Shown here: positions 34,715 through 44,500 of the stretch, piece after piece
How positions within the stretch are numbered: position 1 is the first letter of the stretch
Layout: every line of letters begins with the position of its first letter
Origin: Streptomyces venezuelae
GTDB taxonomy: Bacteria; Actinomycetota; Actinomycetes; Streptomycetales; Streptomycetaceae
DNA length: 64,000 nucleotides
Reading direction: 5' to 3'
Assembly: GCF_008642375.1 (NCBI RefSeq)
Contig: NZ_CP029194.1
Location: 992,001-1,056,000, forward strand
Notes under the pieces: generated by a model
What the model was told of the DNA's origin: nothing
The model's input: the letters and a program-made list of their open reading frames with translations, nothing else
Databases searched by the model: none
Made by a program: the position numbers and the translations under genes

Positions 34715-35164
34715 TCAGAGGTAGTGCTGGAGCAGGGTGGCCGCGTCGACGGTGCCGAGCAGGTGGGGCTCGTCCCCGTCGTAGTCGACGACCAGGACGA
34801 CGGGGCGGCCGGTGCGTTCCATGAGCGAGGCCATCTGGACCGGTGAGGCGTCGGGGCTGACGACGGCCGGCGCGGGCAGGCGCTTGGGCAGTACGTCGGC
34901 AAGGCGGAGCGAGGCGGCGCGTGCGCGGACGTCGGCATCGAGCGACTCGCCCACGACGGCGGCGAGGAGCGGGTCGGCCCGTACGGCGTCGGGCAGGGCC
35001 GCGGCCAGGACTCGTGTTGCGGGGACGAGGGCCAAGGGGTGTCCGTCCTCGCTCACGACGACGAGTACCGGGGCACGTTCGCGGACCAGGAGTTCGGCTG
35101 CTTCGCGCAGGGTGGTGTCCCGGCGGACCGGGATGCAGGGCCAGGTCAGGTCACGTGCGCGCAT
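34715..35164 (-). CDS. Two-CBS-domain protein
   Basis: A 149-residue cytosolic protein, start ATG 35164 (MRARDLTWPCIPVRRDTTLR). Both CBS repeats are clear: TTLREAAELLVRERAPVLVV..EDGHPLALV and ASPVQMASLMERTGRPVVLV..DYDGDEPHLLGTVDAATLL. Such pairs bind AMP/ATP or c-di-AMP and gate transporters. Its start overlaps the end of the NhaP antiporter gene by 14 bp, so it is likely a regulatory partner of the antiporter. Confidence 0.88.
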   Translation of the reverse strand: MRARDLTWPCIPVRRDTTLREAAELLVRERAPVLVVVSEDGHPLALVPATRVLAAALPDAVRADPLLAAVVGESLDADVRARAASLRLADVLPKRLPAPAVVSPDASPVQMASLMERTGRPVVLVVDYDGDEPHLLGTVDAATLLQHYL

Positions 35165-36398
35165 GGGGAAGTGCCTTGCTCGTCGAGGTGCCGTCGGTGT
35201 GCGTCCGGGGTACGGAGCCGGTGTCGACGAGGTCGTCGACGTGGAAGAGGCGGGCGATGGGTACATCGGTGCTGCTGTGGGCGACGATCGAGAAGGCGAT
35301 GCACACCGCGATCAGGGTGTACGCCTCCTGGCCCTGCGGGATTCCTGCCTGGAGGACGAGGAGGCCGTAGACGACGGAGGCGAACCCCTTGGGGCCGAAC
35401 CAGGCGGCGACGAGCTTCTCCCGACGGTCGATACGGGTGCCCCACAGGGAGAGAAGCAGAGACGCGGGCCGGATGAGGACGATCGCCAGGACCACGGCGA
35501 CGTAGCCGCCGAGGGACAGGTCTCCGAAGAGCTGGGGGGTGAGGAGGGCGCCGAAGACGAGGAGGGCGGCGAACTTGGCGAGTTCGGCGAGCGACTCGCC
35601 CAGGGGCTCGAACGCCTTGTGGGACTCCGGGGAGACGGCCGCGAGGACGGCGCCGGCGGAGAACGCGGCGAGGTAGGGGTTGGCGTGGGTGAGGTGGCAG
35701 GCGGCGTACAGGATGATCCCGGTGGCCAGCGGCAGGAGCGGCTGGAGCTTGGGCTCGGCGCCCAGCAGCCGGAACCGTACGAGCCCGGTGACGAGCAGCG
35801 GGAGCAGGACACCGAAGGCGAGGCCGAGGCCGAGTTCCAGAGCGATGTTCCCGTACGACGCCTCTACGCCTGCCGCGGTCGGCCCGGCGGCGGCGATGAG
35901 GATCAGGACCACCGGCAGCGCGAGTCCGTCGTTGATACCGCTCTCCACGTTGAGGAGTTCACGCAGCCGCGCAGGGACTTCCTTGCGGCCCACGACGGCG
36001 GAGGCGAAGACCGGGTCGGTCGGGGCGAGGACCGCGCCGACGAGGAACGACGTCGTCCAGTCCAGGCCGACCAGATAATGCGTGATCAGCGCCATGCCGA
36101 CGCATGCGAGCGGCATACCGAGACCGAGGGCGCGGGCGGGGTTGCGCCAGTTGGCCCGCAGCTTGGCGAAGGACACGTGCATGCCGTCGGTGAACAGCAC
36201 GGCGAAGAGGGCGAGATCGGCGGTGACCGACACGATCTCGCTCTGCGGTGAGATGTGGATCAGGCCGAGGAACCCGTCGCTGACGAGCGCCCCGCCGAGG
36301 AGGAAGAGCAGCGAGGTCGACAGGACGGTGCGGGCGGCGAGCCCGGACAGCAGGACCGCGACGAGCAGCGCGGCCCCGAAGACGGCGACGAGCACCAT
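35151..36398 (-). CDS. Cation:proton antiporter (NhaP/CPA1 type)
   Basis: A 415-residue protein with about twelve helices. The ion-binding region reads VGAVLAPTDPVFASAVVG and LLNVESGINDGLALPVVLI, the unwound-helix TDP and ND Asp of CPA1 antiporters. It should exchange Na+ or K+ for H+. The start ATG at 36398 was chosen as the first Met before the first helix (MVLVAVFGAALL). Upstream lie the leader element at 36443-36463 and four 11-bp repeats at 36471-36514. The CBS gene overlaps its 3' end. Confidence 0.92.
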   Translation of the reverse strand: MVLVAVFGAALLVAVLLSGLAARTVLSTSLLFLLGGALVSDGFLGLIHISPQSEIVSVTADLALFAVLFTDGMHVSFAKLRANWRNPARALGLGMPLACVGMALITHYLVGLDWTTSFLVGAVLAPTDPVFASAVVGRKEVPARLRELLNVESGINDGLALPVVLILIAAAGPTAAGVEASYGNIALELGLGLAFGVLLPLLVTGLVRFRLLGAEPKLQPLLPLATGIILYAACHLTHANPYLAAFSAGAVLAAVSPESHKAFEPLGESLAELAKFAALLVFGALLTPQLFGDLSLGGYVAVVLAIVLIRPASLLLSLWGTRIDRREKLVAAWFGPKGFASVVYGLLVLQAGIPQGQEAYTLIAVCIAFSIVAHSSTDVPIARLFHVDDLVDTGSVPRTHTDGTSTSKALPHART

Positions 36399-36442
36399 GA
36401 CAGAAATCCCCGATCGGCAGAAAAGACACGTGTCCCTTGTTC

Positions 36443-36463
36443 GCCGACCAGACTTCCCGGCAC
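36443..36463 (-). promoter_or_regulatory. Conserved leader element upstream of nhaP
   Basis: On the minus strand the 5' leader contains GTG then CCGGGAAGTCTGGTCGGC, 44 bp before the ATG. The element is identical to that upstream of nhaA (39158-39178) and recurs with one or two changes in front of two other genes. It begins 7 bp after the last 11-bp repeat, near the likely transcription start, so it is probably the 5' end of the mRNA. Confidence 0.75.
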
Positions 36464-36470
36464 TCCGCAA

Positions 36471-36514
36471 CGGACCTTACACGTTCCCTACGCGGCATTG
36501 ACAGGTTCTTGATG
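36471..36514 (-). promoter_or_regulatory. Four tandem 11-bp repeats in the nhaP promoter
   Basis: The minus strand reads CATCAAGAACC, TGTCAATGCCG, CGTAGGGAACG, TGTAAGGTCCG head to tail. All match YRTCARGAACG loosely, and the phase is exactly 11 bp, as for OmpR-family activator sites. A -10-like TAAGGT lies in the last unit. Confidence 0.7.
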
Positions 36515-36651
36515 GGCAGTCGGAGCGCAGTGAGACTGCCGAGGGTCGGCATGTACACGTGGCCCGACGCTGTGCCGTCCTGACACCGCCCGAATGCCTG
36601 ATTGCGCCATCGGGCAGGCGGGTTGGTCCGCGCGTACTCTGCCCCTCAGGT

Positions 36652-36672
36652 GCGCCGGGAAGCCTGGTCGGC
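36652..36672 (+). promoter_or_regulatory. Leader element upstream of the STAS gene
   Basis: GCGCCGGGAAGCCTGGTCGG followed by C, 30 bp before the STAS start at 36702, is the plus-strand version of the leader element seen before nhaP and nhaA, with the same core and one T-to-C change. The regular 11-bp repeats were not seen in front of this copy. Confidence 0.65.
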
Positions 36673-36701
36673 AGAAGATCCCGCCTGCCCCGGAGTCGTT
36701 G

Positions 36702-37067
36702 ATGCCTCCTCTGTCCTCACCTGCCGGCCCTCTCAGACGCGGCGCGCGTACGTTGCTGCGCGTGCTGCATCCCCGCCGGGAGAGGTCGGTGGTCCGTCTG
36801 AAGGGCGATCTCGGCACCGCATCCGTGAAGCACATCAGCCGTGTGCTCCGCGCGGCACTGCGTGGCACGCCGAGCGTGCTTGAGGTGGACTTCTCCCGCG
36901 TCACTCACCTGTCGCCGGAGGCCGTGTTGCCGCTGTTCCTGGCCGCACGTGGGGCGCGCGGCCAGGGGACGCGGTTCGCCATCGTCCGCGCGCATGGTCA
37001 GCCGGCGGTGATGGTGCGCAGGATGGGTCTGGAGCGCTATCTGTCCGCGGGACGTTCCAGCCGGTAG
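36702..37067 (+). CDS. STAS-domain anti-sigma-factor antagonist-like protein
   Basis: A 121-residue protein. The STAS fold (about 25-115) has VVRLKGDLGTASVKHISRVL, VLEVDFSRVTHLSPEAVLPL and VMVRRMGLERYL. The usual phospho-acceptor Ser sits at THLSPEA. The basic N-terminus (LRRGARTLLRVLHPRRERS) is unusual. It could be a target of the SpoIIE-type phosphatases in this window, though no link is visible. The conserved leader element sits 30 bp upstream. The convergent gene overlaps its 3' end by 31 bp. Confidence 0.82.
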   Translation: MPPLSSPAGPLRRGARTLLRVLHPRRERSVVRLKGDLGTASVKHISRVLRAALRGTPSVLEVDFSRVTHLSPEAVLPLFLAARGARGQGTRFAIVRAHGQPAVMVRRMGLERYLSAGRSSR

Positions 37068-37426
37068 TCAGTGGTGTCGGGGGTGCCGAGTGTGACACCC
37101 GGGGGAACACGGTCGGTCACGTACTGGGTGAACGCCGCGCGTTCCTCCTCGTCGGTGAGATCCGTCAGGGGACTCATCGGCCACACGGGCCGTCCCCCGA
37201 CGAAGGCCACGGCCGGGCTCCTGCGCGTCACCGGCAAGGAGGGCCGGAGTCCGCCCCTTTCAGCGAGCTTCCGGCGGTGGTAGGCGTCGCTCGCCGTGGG
37301 CAGGGGGTTGTGGACCGCGCGGGCGTTGCACGAGACACGGTCGATCTGTGCCTGGGCGCGGGCCTCCCCCTCGATCAGCAGCCCGTCGGTCGTCGTCGTA
37401 CGCCTACCGCTCCGACGCAGCAGCAC
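37037..37426 (-). CDS. Hypothetical protein, 129 residues
   Basis: A soluble frame from the GTG at 37426, with LIEGEARAQAQIDRVSCNAR, SDAYHRRKLAERGGLRPSLP and LTDEEERAAFTQYVTDRVPP. No domain is recognised. The C-terminal half has normal coding composition. A better ribosome site (GGGGGAACGCGAT) and ATG lie upstream at about 37467, but that frame meets a stop after 21 codons, so either a frameshift near 37420 has trimmed the gene or the GTG is the true start. It overlaps the STAS gene end by 31 bp. Confidence 0.5.
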   Translation of the reverse strand: MLLRRSGRRTTTTDGLLIEGEARAQAQIDRVSCNARAVHNPLPTASDAYHRRKLAERGGLRPSLPVTRRSPAVAFVGGRPVWPMSPLTDLTDEEERAAFTQYVTDRVPPGVTLGTPDTTDYRLERPADR

Positions 37427-37492
37427 GGCACCGATTCCCCGAAGGCGCCGAACAGTGCAATGCGGCCATATCGCGTTCCCCCTTCTTGCATG

Positions 37493-37810
37493 TCAGGACT
37501 GCTTGTCGCGACGGTCCGCGAAAGAAGCCGACATCATGAGAGCCGCGGCAGCGAGAACCAGGAGCGGGCCGCCGGCTATCCGTAGCGGCAGGAGTTCGTC
37601 CGCTGCCGGTCCGGTGAACGTCCACCCCACGGCTCCGAGGACCAGGACCGTGGCCGTGCCGAGGACCACGGCCCGCCGGTCCCGGAGGCAGGCCCATTCG
37701 CGGCGGGCGCTTCCCGGTTCCCTGAGTTCGTGGACGGCGGTGCGGATGACCAGGAGCGCCACGATCACGGCCGCGCCCAAGAGAGCGGTCGGGGCCTCTG
37801 CCACGGTCAC
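37493..37810 (-). CDS. Small membrane protein co-transcribed with nhaA
   Basis: A 105-residue protein with three hydrophobic segments (residues 7-23, 47-63, 72-94; TALLGAAVIVALLVIRTAVH, VVLGTATVLVLGAVGWTF, PLLVLAAAALMMSASFAD). Its start overlaps the nhaA stop by 4 bp (ATGA), so it is translated from the nhaA message. The function is unknown; an accessory role for the antiporter is inferred from the coupling. Confidence 0.75.
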   Translation of the reverse strand: MTVAEAPTALLGAAVIVALLVIRTAVHELREPGSARREWACLRDRRAVVLGTATVLVLGAVGWTFTGPAADELLPLRIAGGPLLVLAAAALMMSASFADRRDKQS

Positions 37811-39105
37811 CGGACGGTTCCCGGAGCGCCTGTCCGGTAGATGTCGGGGATGCCGTCGGCATCGTCGTCGCGTTCCTCTTCCTCGTACAGCCGCTTGTAG
37901 ATGCGGTTGCGGCGACGCAGGAGTACGGCGGCGAGGGCGGCCGCGGTGAGGGAGCCGACGAGGACCGCGGCCTTGACGTGCTCGGCCTCGGCCGCGGCCG
38001 GGAAGGCGAGTTCGCCGATGAGGAGGGCGACAGTGAACCCGATCCCGGCGAGGGCGGCGAGACCGAGGACGTCCGCCCAGGCGAGGTCAGGATTGAGCTG
38101 GGCGCGGGTGAAGCGCGCGGCCAGGTAGGTGCCGAGGAAGACGCCCAGGATCTTGCCCGCGACCAGACCGACGAGGACGGCGAGCGGCTCCGGGTCGGTG
38201 AAGACGTGGGTCAAGGCCGCTCCGGACACGCTCACCCCGGCGGCGAAGAGCGCGAAGAGCGGGACGGCGACTCCTGCGGAGAAGGGGTGGACCAGGTGCG
38301 AGACGCGGGCCGCCGGACTGCGCTCCTCGTCCTTGTCGCGGGTGGTGCGCAGGATCAGGCCCATGGCGACGCCGGCGACGGTGGCGTGGACGCCGGAGTT
38401 GTACATCAGCGCCCAGGTCGCGAGACCGAGCGGCACGTACCACCACCATCCGCGCACACGGAGGCGCTGGAGGGCGTAGAAGACGGCCAGACCTCCGAAC
38501 GCCCCACCGAGCGCCCAGAAGTTGAGGTCGGAGGTGAAGAAGACAGCGATGATGAGGATGGCACCGAGGTCGTCGACGACCGCGAGGGTGAGCAGGAACG
38601 CCCTTAGCGCGGAAGGCAGATGGGTGCTGATGACCGCGAGGACCGCGAGGGCGAAGGCGATGTCGGTGGCCATCGGTACGGCCCAGCCGTCGAGGCTTCC
38701 GCCGCCCGCCGCCGCGGTGAGGGCGTAGAGCGCGGCGGGCACGGCCATCCCGCAGAACGCCGCGACCACGGGCAGCGCTGCCGTCGCGGGCGTGCGGAGC
38801 TCGCCGACGACGAGTTCACGTTTCAGCTCGATGCCCGCGACGAGGAAGAAGACGGCGAGCAGACCGTCGGCTGTCCAGTGGCCGACCGACAGGTCCAGCC
38901 CGAGGGCGGGTATACCGAAGTGGAAGTCGCGGACGCTCGCGTACGCCTCACTCCAGGGGCTGTTGGCCCAGACCAGGGCGACGACGGCTGCGGCGAGCAG
39001 AACGAGACCGCCGACCGTCTCGGTGCGCAGCGCCTCGGTGATCGCTTGTCGTTCGGGCCAGGGCAGCAGTCCGAAGACGACTTTACGCTGGCGCGTCTGG
39101 GACAT
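37807..39105 (-). CDS. nhaA: Na+/H+ antiporter NhaA
   Basis: A 432-residue antiporter with eleven to twelve helices. The ion-site helix VVDDLGAILIIAVFF carries the two adjacent aspartates that bind Na+; ATDIAFALAVLAVIS and VALLIGELAF are further NhaA signatures. The C-terminal tail (KRLYEEEERDDDADGIPDIY) is long and acidic. The start ATG at 39105 was chosen as the family-like MSQTRQRKV. It exports Na+ using the proton gradient. The leader holds the conserved element and two 11-bp repeats. It is followed by a coupled small membrane protein. Confidence 0.96.
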   Translation of the reverse strand: MSQTRQRKVVFGLLPWPERQAITEALRTETVGGLVLLAAAVVALVWANSPWSEAYASVRDFHFGIPALGLDLSVGHWTADGLLAVFFLVAGIELKRELVVGELRTPATAALPVVAAFCGMAVPAALYALTAAAGGGSLDGWAVPMATDIAFALAVLAVISTHLPSALRAFLLTLAVVDDLGAILIIAVFFTSDLNFWALGGAFGGLAVFYALQRLRVRGWWWYVPLGLATWALMYNSGVHATVAGVAMGLILRTTRDKDEERSPAARVSHLVHPFSAGVAVPLFALFAAGVSVSGAALTHVFTDPEPLAVLVGLVAGKILGVFLGTYLAARFTRAQLNPDLAWADVLGLAALAGIGFTVALLIGELAFPAAAEAEHVKAAVLVGSLTAAALAAVLLRRRNRIYKRLYEEEERDDDADGIPDIYRTGAPGTVR

Positions 39106-39157
39106 GGGAATTCCCTCCCGGGGGGGGGTCGGTGGATGGGCACACGGCCCCTCGGAC

Positions 39158-39178
39158 GCCGACCAGACTTCCCGGCAC
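39158..39178 (-). promoter_or_regulatory. Conserved leader element upstream of nhaA
   Basis: The minus strand has GTG then CCGGGAAGTCTGGTCGGC, 52 bp before the nhaA ATG, identical over 21 bp to the nhaP copy. The same 7-bp distance separates it from the last 11-bp repeat. The outer GCCG and CGGC can pair, leaving an eleven-nucleotide loop. Confidence 0.75.
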
Positions 39179-39185
39179 ACCAGCG

Positions 39186-39207
39186 TCATCCTGACGCGTT
39201 CTTTACA
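39186..39207 (-). promoter_or_regulatory. Tandem 11-bp repeats in the nhaA promoter
   Basis: The minus strand reads TGTAAAGAACG then CGTCAGGATGA. On the plus strand the same region contains the perfect palindrome GCGTCATCCTGACGC. Confidence 0.65.
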
Positions 39208-39263
39208 CCCTATCGGGCGTCGGGGGGCCTCGCCAGGGCGTCTCCCGGCTGTCGAGACGGGGT

Positions 39264-39311
39264 GAAGGGCCCTGCTTCTCACCAAGGCGCGAGGTGAGGG
39301 CAGGGCCCTTC
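39264..39311. terminator. Two-part hairpin between nhaA promoter and the AGCS gene end
   Basis: A 12-bp outer stem GAAGGGCCCTGC (39264-39275) pairs with GCAGGGCCCTTC (39300-39311), and inside it CTCACC pairs with GGTGAG. It lies 24 bp after the stop of the AGCS gene and closes that transcript. Confidence 0.85.
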
Positions 39312-39334
39312 GGGAGCCGGGCCGCCGGGGGCGG

Positions 39335-40879
39335 TCAGACGGTGGTCTTCACCGGCTCCTGGTCGGGGTCGGTCTCGCCGTCGGTGTCGAGACCCGCGTC
39401 GCGCTTCTTGACGAAGGCGAGGAAGGTGTTCAGCTCGCGCTTGACGACGGGGGCGAGGAGGTAGAGGCCGATGATGTTGATGACGGCGAGCATGAAGAGC
39501 ACCGCGTCGGCCATGTCGATCAGCGTCTGCAGGGTGAGCAGGGAGCCCGCGACCGCGAAGAGGGTGTAGAGGACCTTGAAGGTCAGCTCACTGGTCCTGC
39601 TGCGGCCGAACAGGTGCGTCCACGCCTTCATGCAGTAGTAGCCCCAGGTCAGCACCGTGGAGATCGCGAACAGCATCACCGCGACGGTGAGGATGTACGG
39701 GAACCAGGGCATGACCGTGCCGAAGGCGTCGGAGGTGATGGTGACGCCTCCGATGGACTCGCCGCCGTCACGGAGCTCGACATAGCTGGCGGGGTTGGCG
39801 ATGACGATGGTCAGGGCGGTCATGGTGCAGATGACGACCGTGTCGATGAACGGCTCCAGGAGCGCGACCAGGCCCTCGCTCGCGGGGTGCTTGGTCTTCA
39901 CCGCGGAGTGGGCGATCGGGGCGGAGCCCAGACCGGCCTCGTTGGAGAACGCGGCCCGCTTGAAGCCGATGATCAGCGCGCCCAGGACACCGCCGGCGAC
40001 ACCCTCGGGGTTGAAGGCTCCCTCGATGATCGTGGAGACCGCGGAGGGCACGGCGGAGGCGTTGACGGCGATGACGACGAGGCAGGCGGCGATGTAGATG
40101 CCGGCCATCGCGGGGACCAGCTTGCTGGTGACGGAGGCGATGGAGCGGATGCCGCCGAGGAGCACGATGCCGACGAGGGCCGCGATCAGGATGCCGAAGA
40201 ACAGCGCGCCGGCCGAGGAGCCCAGGGCGCCGTTCTCGCCACCGGTGACGGAGACGAGCTGCGCGTAGGACTGGTTGACCTGGAAGAGGTTGCCGCCGAA
40301 GAGGCCGAAGAAAAGGATCATGAAGGAGGCGAGGACGGCGAGGACCTTGCCGAGCGTCTTGCCGTTCTTGCCGAAGCGTTCGGCCAGGCCCTTGGGCAGG
40401 TAGTGCATGGGGCCGCCGGAGACGGTGCCGTCGGCGTGCACCTCGCGGTACTTCACACCGAGGGTGACCTCGACGAACTTGGTGGCCATGCCGAGCAGGC
40501 CACACAGGATCATCCAGAACGTGGCGCCGGGGCCTCCGATGGAGACCGCGACGGCCACACCGGCGATGTTGCCGAGGCCGACGGTGCCGGAGACGGCGGC
40601 GGTCAGCGCCTGGAAGTGGTTGACCTCGCCGGCCGATCCCTTCTCGTCGTACTTTCCGCGCACCACGTCCACGGCGAGCCGGAACTTGCGCAGCTGGACG
40701 AAGCCGAACCAGCCGGTGAACACCAGACCGGCGACGACGAGCCAGGCGACGATCAGGGGCAGCTCGGTGCCACCGACGGGCACGGAGTAGAAGACGATCT
40801 CGCCGAGCCAAGTGGCTATCGGCTCGAAGAAGCCGCTGACCGCCTCGTCGACGGACTGGGTGAAGGAATCGAGTGACAC
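39335..40879 (-). CDS. Alanine/glycine:cation symporter (AGCS family)
   Basis: A 514-residue transporter with about eleven helices. AGCS signatures are SGTVGLGNIAGVAVAVSIGG, ATKFVEVTLGVKYRE, SGGPMHYLPKGLAERF and KRAAFSNEAGLGSAPIAHSA. It imports alanine or glycine with Na+. The start ATG 40879 (MSLDSFTQSVDEAVSGFFEP) precedes the first helix. It uses the Na+ gradient that nhaA and nhaP maintain, and it ends at a strong hairpin. No leader element or 11-bp repeat was seen upstream. Confidence 0.95.
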   Translation of the reverse strand: MSLDSFTQSVDEAVSGFFEPIATWLGEIVFYSVPVGGTELPLIVAWLVVAGLVFTGWFGFVQLRKFRLAVDVVRGKYDEKGSAGEVNHFQALTAAVSGTVGLGNIAGVAVAVSIGGPGATFWMILCGLLGMATKFVEVTLGVKYREVHADGTVSGGPMHYLPKGLAERFGKNGKTLGKVLAVLASFMILFFGLFGGNLFQVNQSYAQLVSVTGGENGALGSSAGALFFGILIAALVGIVLLGGIRSIASVTSKLVPAMAGIYIAACLVVIAVNASAVPSAVSTIIEGAFNPEGVAGGVLGALIIGFKRAAFSNEAGLGSAPIAHSAVKTKHPASEGLVALLEPFIDTVVICTMTALTIVIANPASYVELRDGGESIGGVTITSDAFGTVMPWFPYILTVAVMLFAISTVLTWGYYCMKAWTHLFGRSRTSELTFKVLYTLFAVAGSLLTLQTLIDMADAVLFMLAVINIIGLYLLAPVVKRELNTFLAFVKKRDAGLDTDGETDPDQEPVKTTV

Positions 40880-41301
40880 GGTGGGGACCTCGGAAGCGCA
40901 GGACCGGCGAGCGGGAGGCAGCGCCGGTGGGGGTGCGGTCTTTGAGCGAACGCCGTTGTCCGGTCGGCGACCCGGGGAATCGACGTCCGCGGACTCGGAG
41001 CGTGATCACCTCGGTCGTTCTGCCGGGAGCTGCCCGGCATCCCGCAGGGAGGGCGAAGGGTGGTGCCACCTGCGGAGTTGCGCATTCTTACCACGACACC
41101 CCGACAGTGCAGCGTGACGCACATCACATCACGGACGGTGATCTTCGAAAACCCCAGGAGCCGTGACGCGACCGTTATCCGGACAGGCAAGTCCGTTCAC
41201 CGTGCACTTATTTCCGCTGATCAGGAGCCTGCCGCAAATTGCTCCTGTCCCTCGACGGCCGAGGCGGTCGGCTCAATCCGCGCCGCGCCAGGGGTGCGGG
41301 C
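40880..41301. other. Upstream region of the AGCS gene, no gene
   Basis: About 420 bp. It holds the promoter side of the AGCS gene. CGTGACGCACATCACATCACGG near 41110 has a TGACGCACATCA part resembling CRP-type sites, but this was not supported further. No coding frame is convincing. Confidence 0.4.
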
Positions 41302-41493
41302 ATGCCCTGGCTTCCGCTACTCCTCGTCGCACCCCTGACCCTCGTCGTCCTCCGGGACGTCTTCCATGCCCTCGGGAACCCCACCCGCCATGACGGTCCG
41401 AGCAGTCAGGTGAGGACGGACGGCTGTCGGCACGCCTCGACCAGGTCCGCGCGGCCGACGCGCCGGCCACGGCCCTGGCCCGAGCTCTCGTGA
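41302..41493 (+). pseudogene. N-terminal remnant of an ion-channel-like protein
   Basis: MPWLPLLLVAPLTLVVLRDV then FHALGNPTRHDGPSS resembles the first helix and the VLRD.FH.L..PTRHGGLS motif of small bacterial two-helix potassium-channel proteins. After the Ser the frame is lost, and no pore or second helix follows. It lies between the ATPase operon end and the AGCS gene. Confidence 0.45.
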
Positions 41494-41578
41494 GACCTGA
41501 CCACCCGCGCCCAGGGCCCGGTGACCGGAGAGCAGCCCCCCTGTCTTCCCGGCGCTCAGCCCCTCTCCCGTGCCTGCG

Positions 41579-44500
41579 TCAGGTCTGGCGGCGCGCCGGG
41601 GCGGGGGCGTCATCGGACCGTGACGCGTGACGTCCCGCCGGACGCGCAAGGAGGTGGCGCGGATCGGTGGCGCGGGTGATCGCCGTCTCGACGGCGGTGA
41701 TGCGGTCGGCGAGCAGACCGAGGGCGACGACCGCCCGGCCGAGCGGGTCGTCTCCGGAGCCGCCGAGCGTCTGGGTGCGTGCGTAAGCGGCGGTCACCTC
41801 GGCCCAGCGCTCGGCCTGCACCGGGGTGAGAGTGCCACGCAGCGCCGCGAGTTTGAGGAGGTTTGCCTCGGCCTCGGTGGTAAGGGTCTGGGCCTCGGCC
41901 GTGTAGTGGTCGTCGATCACGGCGGCGAGTTCGGCGTCGTTCATCGCGGACGTGATGCGGGCAGCGATCTTGTTCATGGTGCGGTACGAGCCCTGGAGCC
42001 GGAAGGGCGGCTCGGTGCGGGCCGCGTCGGCGCGGGCGGCCGAGGCGATGTACTCCTCGTTGACGGCGAGGACGGTCTCGCGGGCGGTGAGGAGGTGCCG
42101 GAGGACGGCGAGGATCCGGTCGAGCTCGGCCGGGACGTAGGGATGGGCGAGGCGGTCGCGGCGTGCCGTCGGGTCGCCGACCGCCAGCCGGGTCAGCAGC
42201 TCCAGGTCGGAGCGTTCACGGCCGGCGAGGGGCGCGAGGACCGGGTGGGATGTGAGGGCGTTCTCCACGAAGCTGAGAGCGAAGGCTTCCTCCTTGCCGG
42301 TCAGCACCTCTCCGAGGTTCCACACGTCGGCCCGATTGGCGAGCATGTCCGGGACACGGAAGGCGTGCCCCGACTCGGTGTACGGGTTGCCGGCCATGCA
42401 CACCGCGAAGCGCTTGCCCCGCAGGTCGTGCCCGTTCAGGGTCCGCGTGGCGTCGCAGAGCGAGATGAACTTCTGCAGGAACTCCGGCGAGGTGTGCTGG
42501 ATGTCGTCGACGTACAGCAGGACGTTGTTGCCCGCTGCCAGGGCGAAGGCGATCTTCTCCACCTCCCTGCGCGCGGTGGCGTCGGGTGCTTCGGCAGGGT
42601 CGAGGGAGGTCGTGCGCTGCCCGAGGGCGGGGCCGTCGACCTTGATCAGGAGCAGGCCGAGGCGCTCGGCGACGTATTCGATCAGCGTGGTCTTGCCGTA
42701 GCCGGGCGGAGAGAGGAGCAGGAGCAGCCCCTGGGAGTCGCTGCGCTTGGCGTTCCCCGCGGCGCCGAGCTGCTTGGCGAGGTTGTCCCCGATCAGCGGG
42801 AGGTAGACGTCGTCGACGAGCCGGTTGCGAACGAAGGACGACATCACCCGGGGGCGGTACTCGTCCACGCGGAGCCGGGCGTGCTCGGCGGCGACGAGGG
42901 CCGCCCGCTGCCGCTGGTAGGCACGGAAGGCCGGCACGCTCACCTCGGCGAAGGCCCGTGTCCTGTCCAGGAACTCGTCCAGCCGCAGTTCCAGGGCGCG
43001 CCCCTCCACCCGGGGATGGCTGCCCAGCAGACCGGTGACCGTCGCCGCCATCGGGGCAGCCACCTCGTACCGGTCGAGGCCTGGACACAGCTCGACCGCG
43101 ACGGCCTCGGCGACCACGTCCCCGTCGGGCAGTTCCCCCGAGGCCGAGGCGTAGGCAGTGAGCCAGGCCTCGACGAGCTGGCGCCGTGCACTCTGCTCCG
43201 TGAGTGCGGCGAGGGCATCGTCGTACGCGGAGGCACCAACTGCGCGGCGGAACTTGTCCAGGAGTGTCCGCGCCGCGCTGGAAACGGCGAAGCCCGGCAC
43301 GCCGGAGGCCAGTTCCTCGACCAGGTACGCGGCGGCCGTCGGGTCGCCGATCTCCTCGGCCAGCTCCCGTCGCAGGCCGTCGACGGCGGACTCCGCACCG
43401 AAGAGGTCGCGGGCCCGGGTCAGCGCGACCGCCCGGCAGGTCCACTGGTCACGGGCGTCGGCGGTGGCGGTGTGGCCCCAGAAGATCTGGGCGGCCGCGC
43501 GTGCCGGGGCCGGGTACCTGAGCAGTCCGACCCTTCCGTGCAGCCGCAGGACGACCTCCAGGATCGCCGCCGCGTCGTGGTCGTGGACACCGCGCTCGTA
43601 CCCCTCGTCGTACGCGGCCTCGGCGACCCTCCGCGTGAGTGCGCCAAGGTCCGCGCCGGCCAGGCCGTCCGCTCCGTTCTCGGCCAACAGGCGCGCGGCA
43701 AGGTATTCGGCACGGTAGACCTGCGGCGACTCGGAGGGCAGGGTCCGGTCCCAGAACGGCCGGGTCGCAGCGAAGTCCGGGTCGGTGACGGGCGCGCGGT
43801 AGTCGGTACCGGTCAGGGCGAGGGCGAGAGTGTCCTCGTACGGGACGAGGGTCAGTTCGGGTGTCTGCCGGTTGACGGCGAAGCGGTGCCGGCCGAGGCG
43901 GATGGTGTCGCCGCCGTCGGAGAACAGCTCGGTGCGGTCCCGCAGCGCCCGCCCAGCCTCCTGACGGGCCGCGCCAAGCCGGCCCTCCAGCTCCTCCGCC
44001 CGTACCTGGTCGCCCAGTTCCCGCAGCTCGGAGCCGGTGCGCCGGACCTTGGCGACCATGGGGTCGGAGGCGAAGTAGGTGTGTACCTCGTCCAGATCGG
44101 CCAGGGTCGAGGCTCGCCGGGCGATCGCCTCCAGTACCCGGTCAGCCGACCTGGCGAGCTGCTCCGCGCGGCGAGCGCGGGCGTCCTGGAGGGACTGCTT
44201 GCGCACCGTGAAGGCGTCGTGGACCTCAGTGCGCCTCTCGGCGATGTCAGCGAGGAAACCGTCGTGCTCGGCGAAGCGGGACTCCAGGTTCTCCAGCTGG
44301 AGCAGGAGTCGGCCGAGTTGGTCGTCGCAGCGGTCGGGGGTTTCGGCGGCTGCCAGCGCACCCGTGACGGCCTGGCCGAGCAGGGCGAGCTCGGCGGCGA
44401 ACTCCGCCCGGCCCTCCTTGTCCAGGAGCTCGGCGCGGCGGGCGGCAAGGAGGGCGCGGGCGCGGTTCAGCGCGCTCAGGACGTCGGCGATGCGCTCCAG

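Noticed and set aside
41100..41125. TGACGCACATCACATCA as a CRP-type operator of the AGCS gene
   Set aside because: The half-sites do not form a proper palindrome and there is no second line of evidence.
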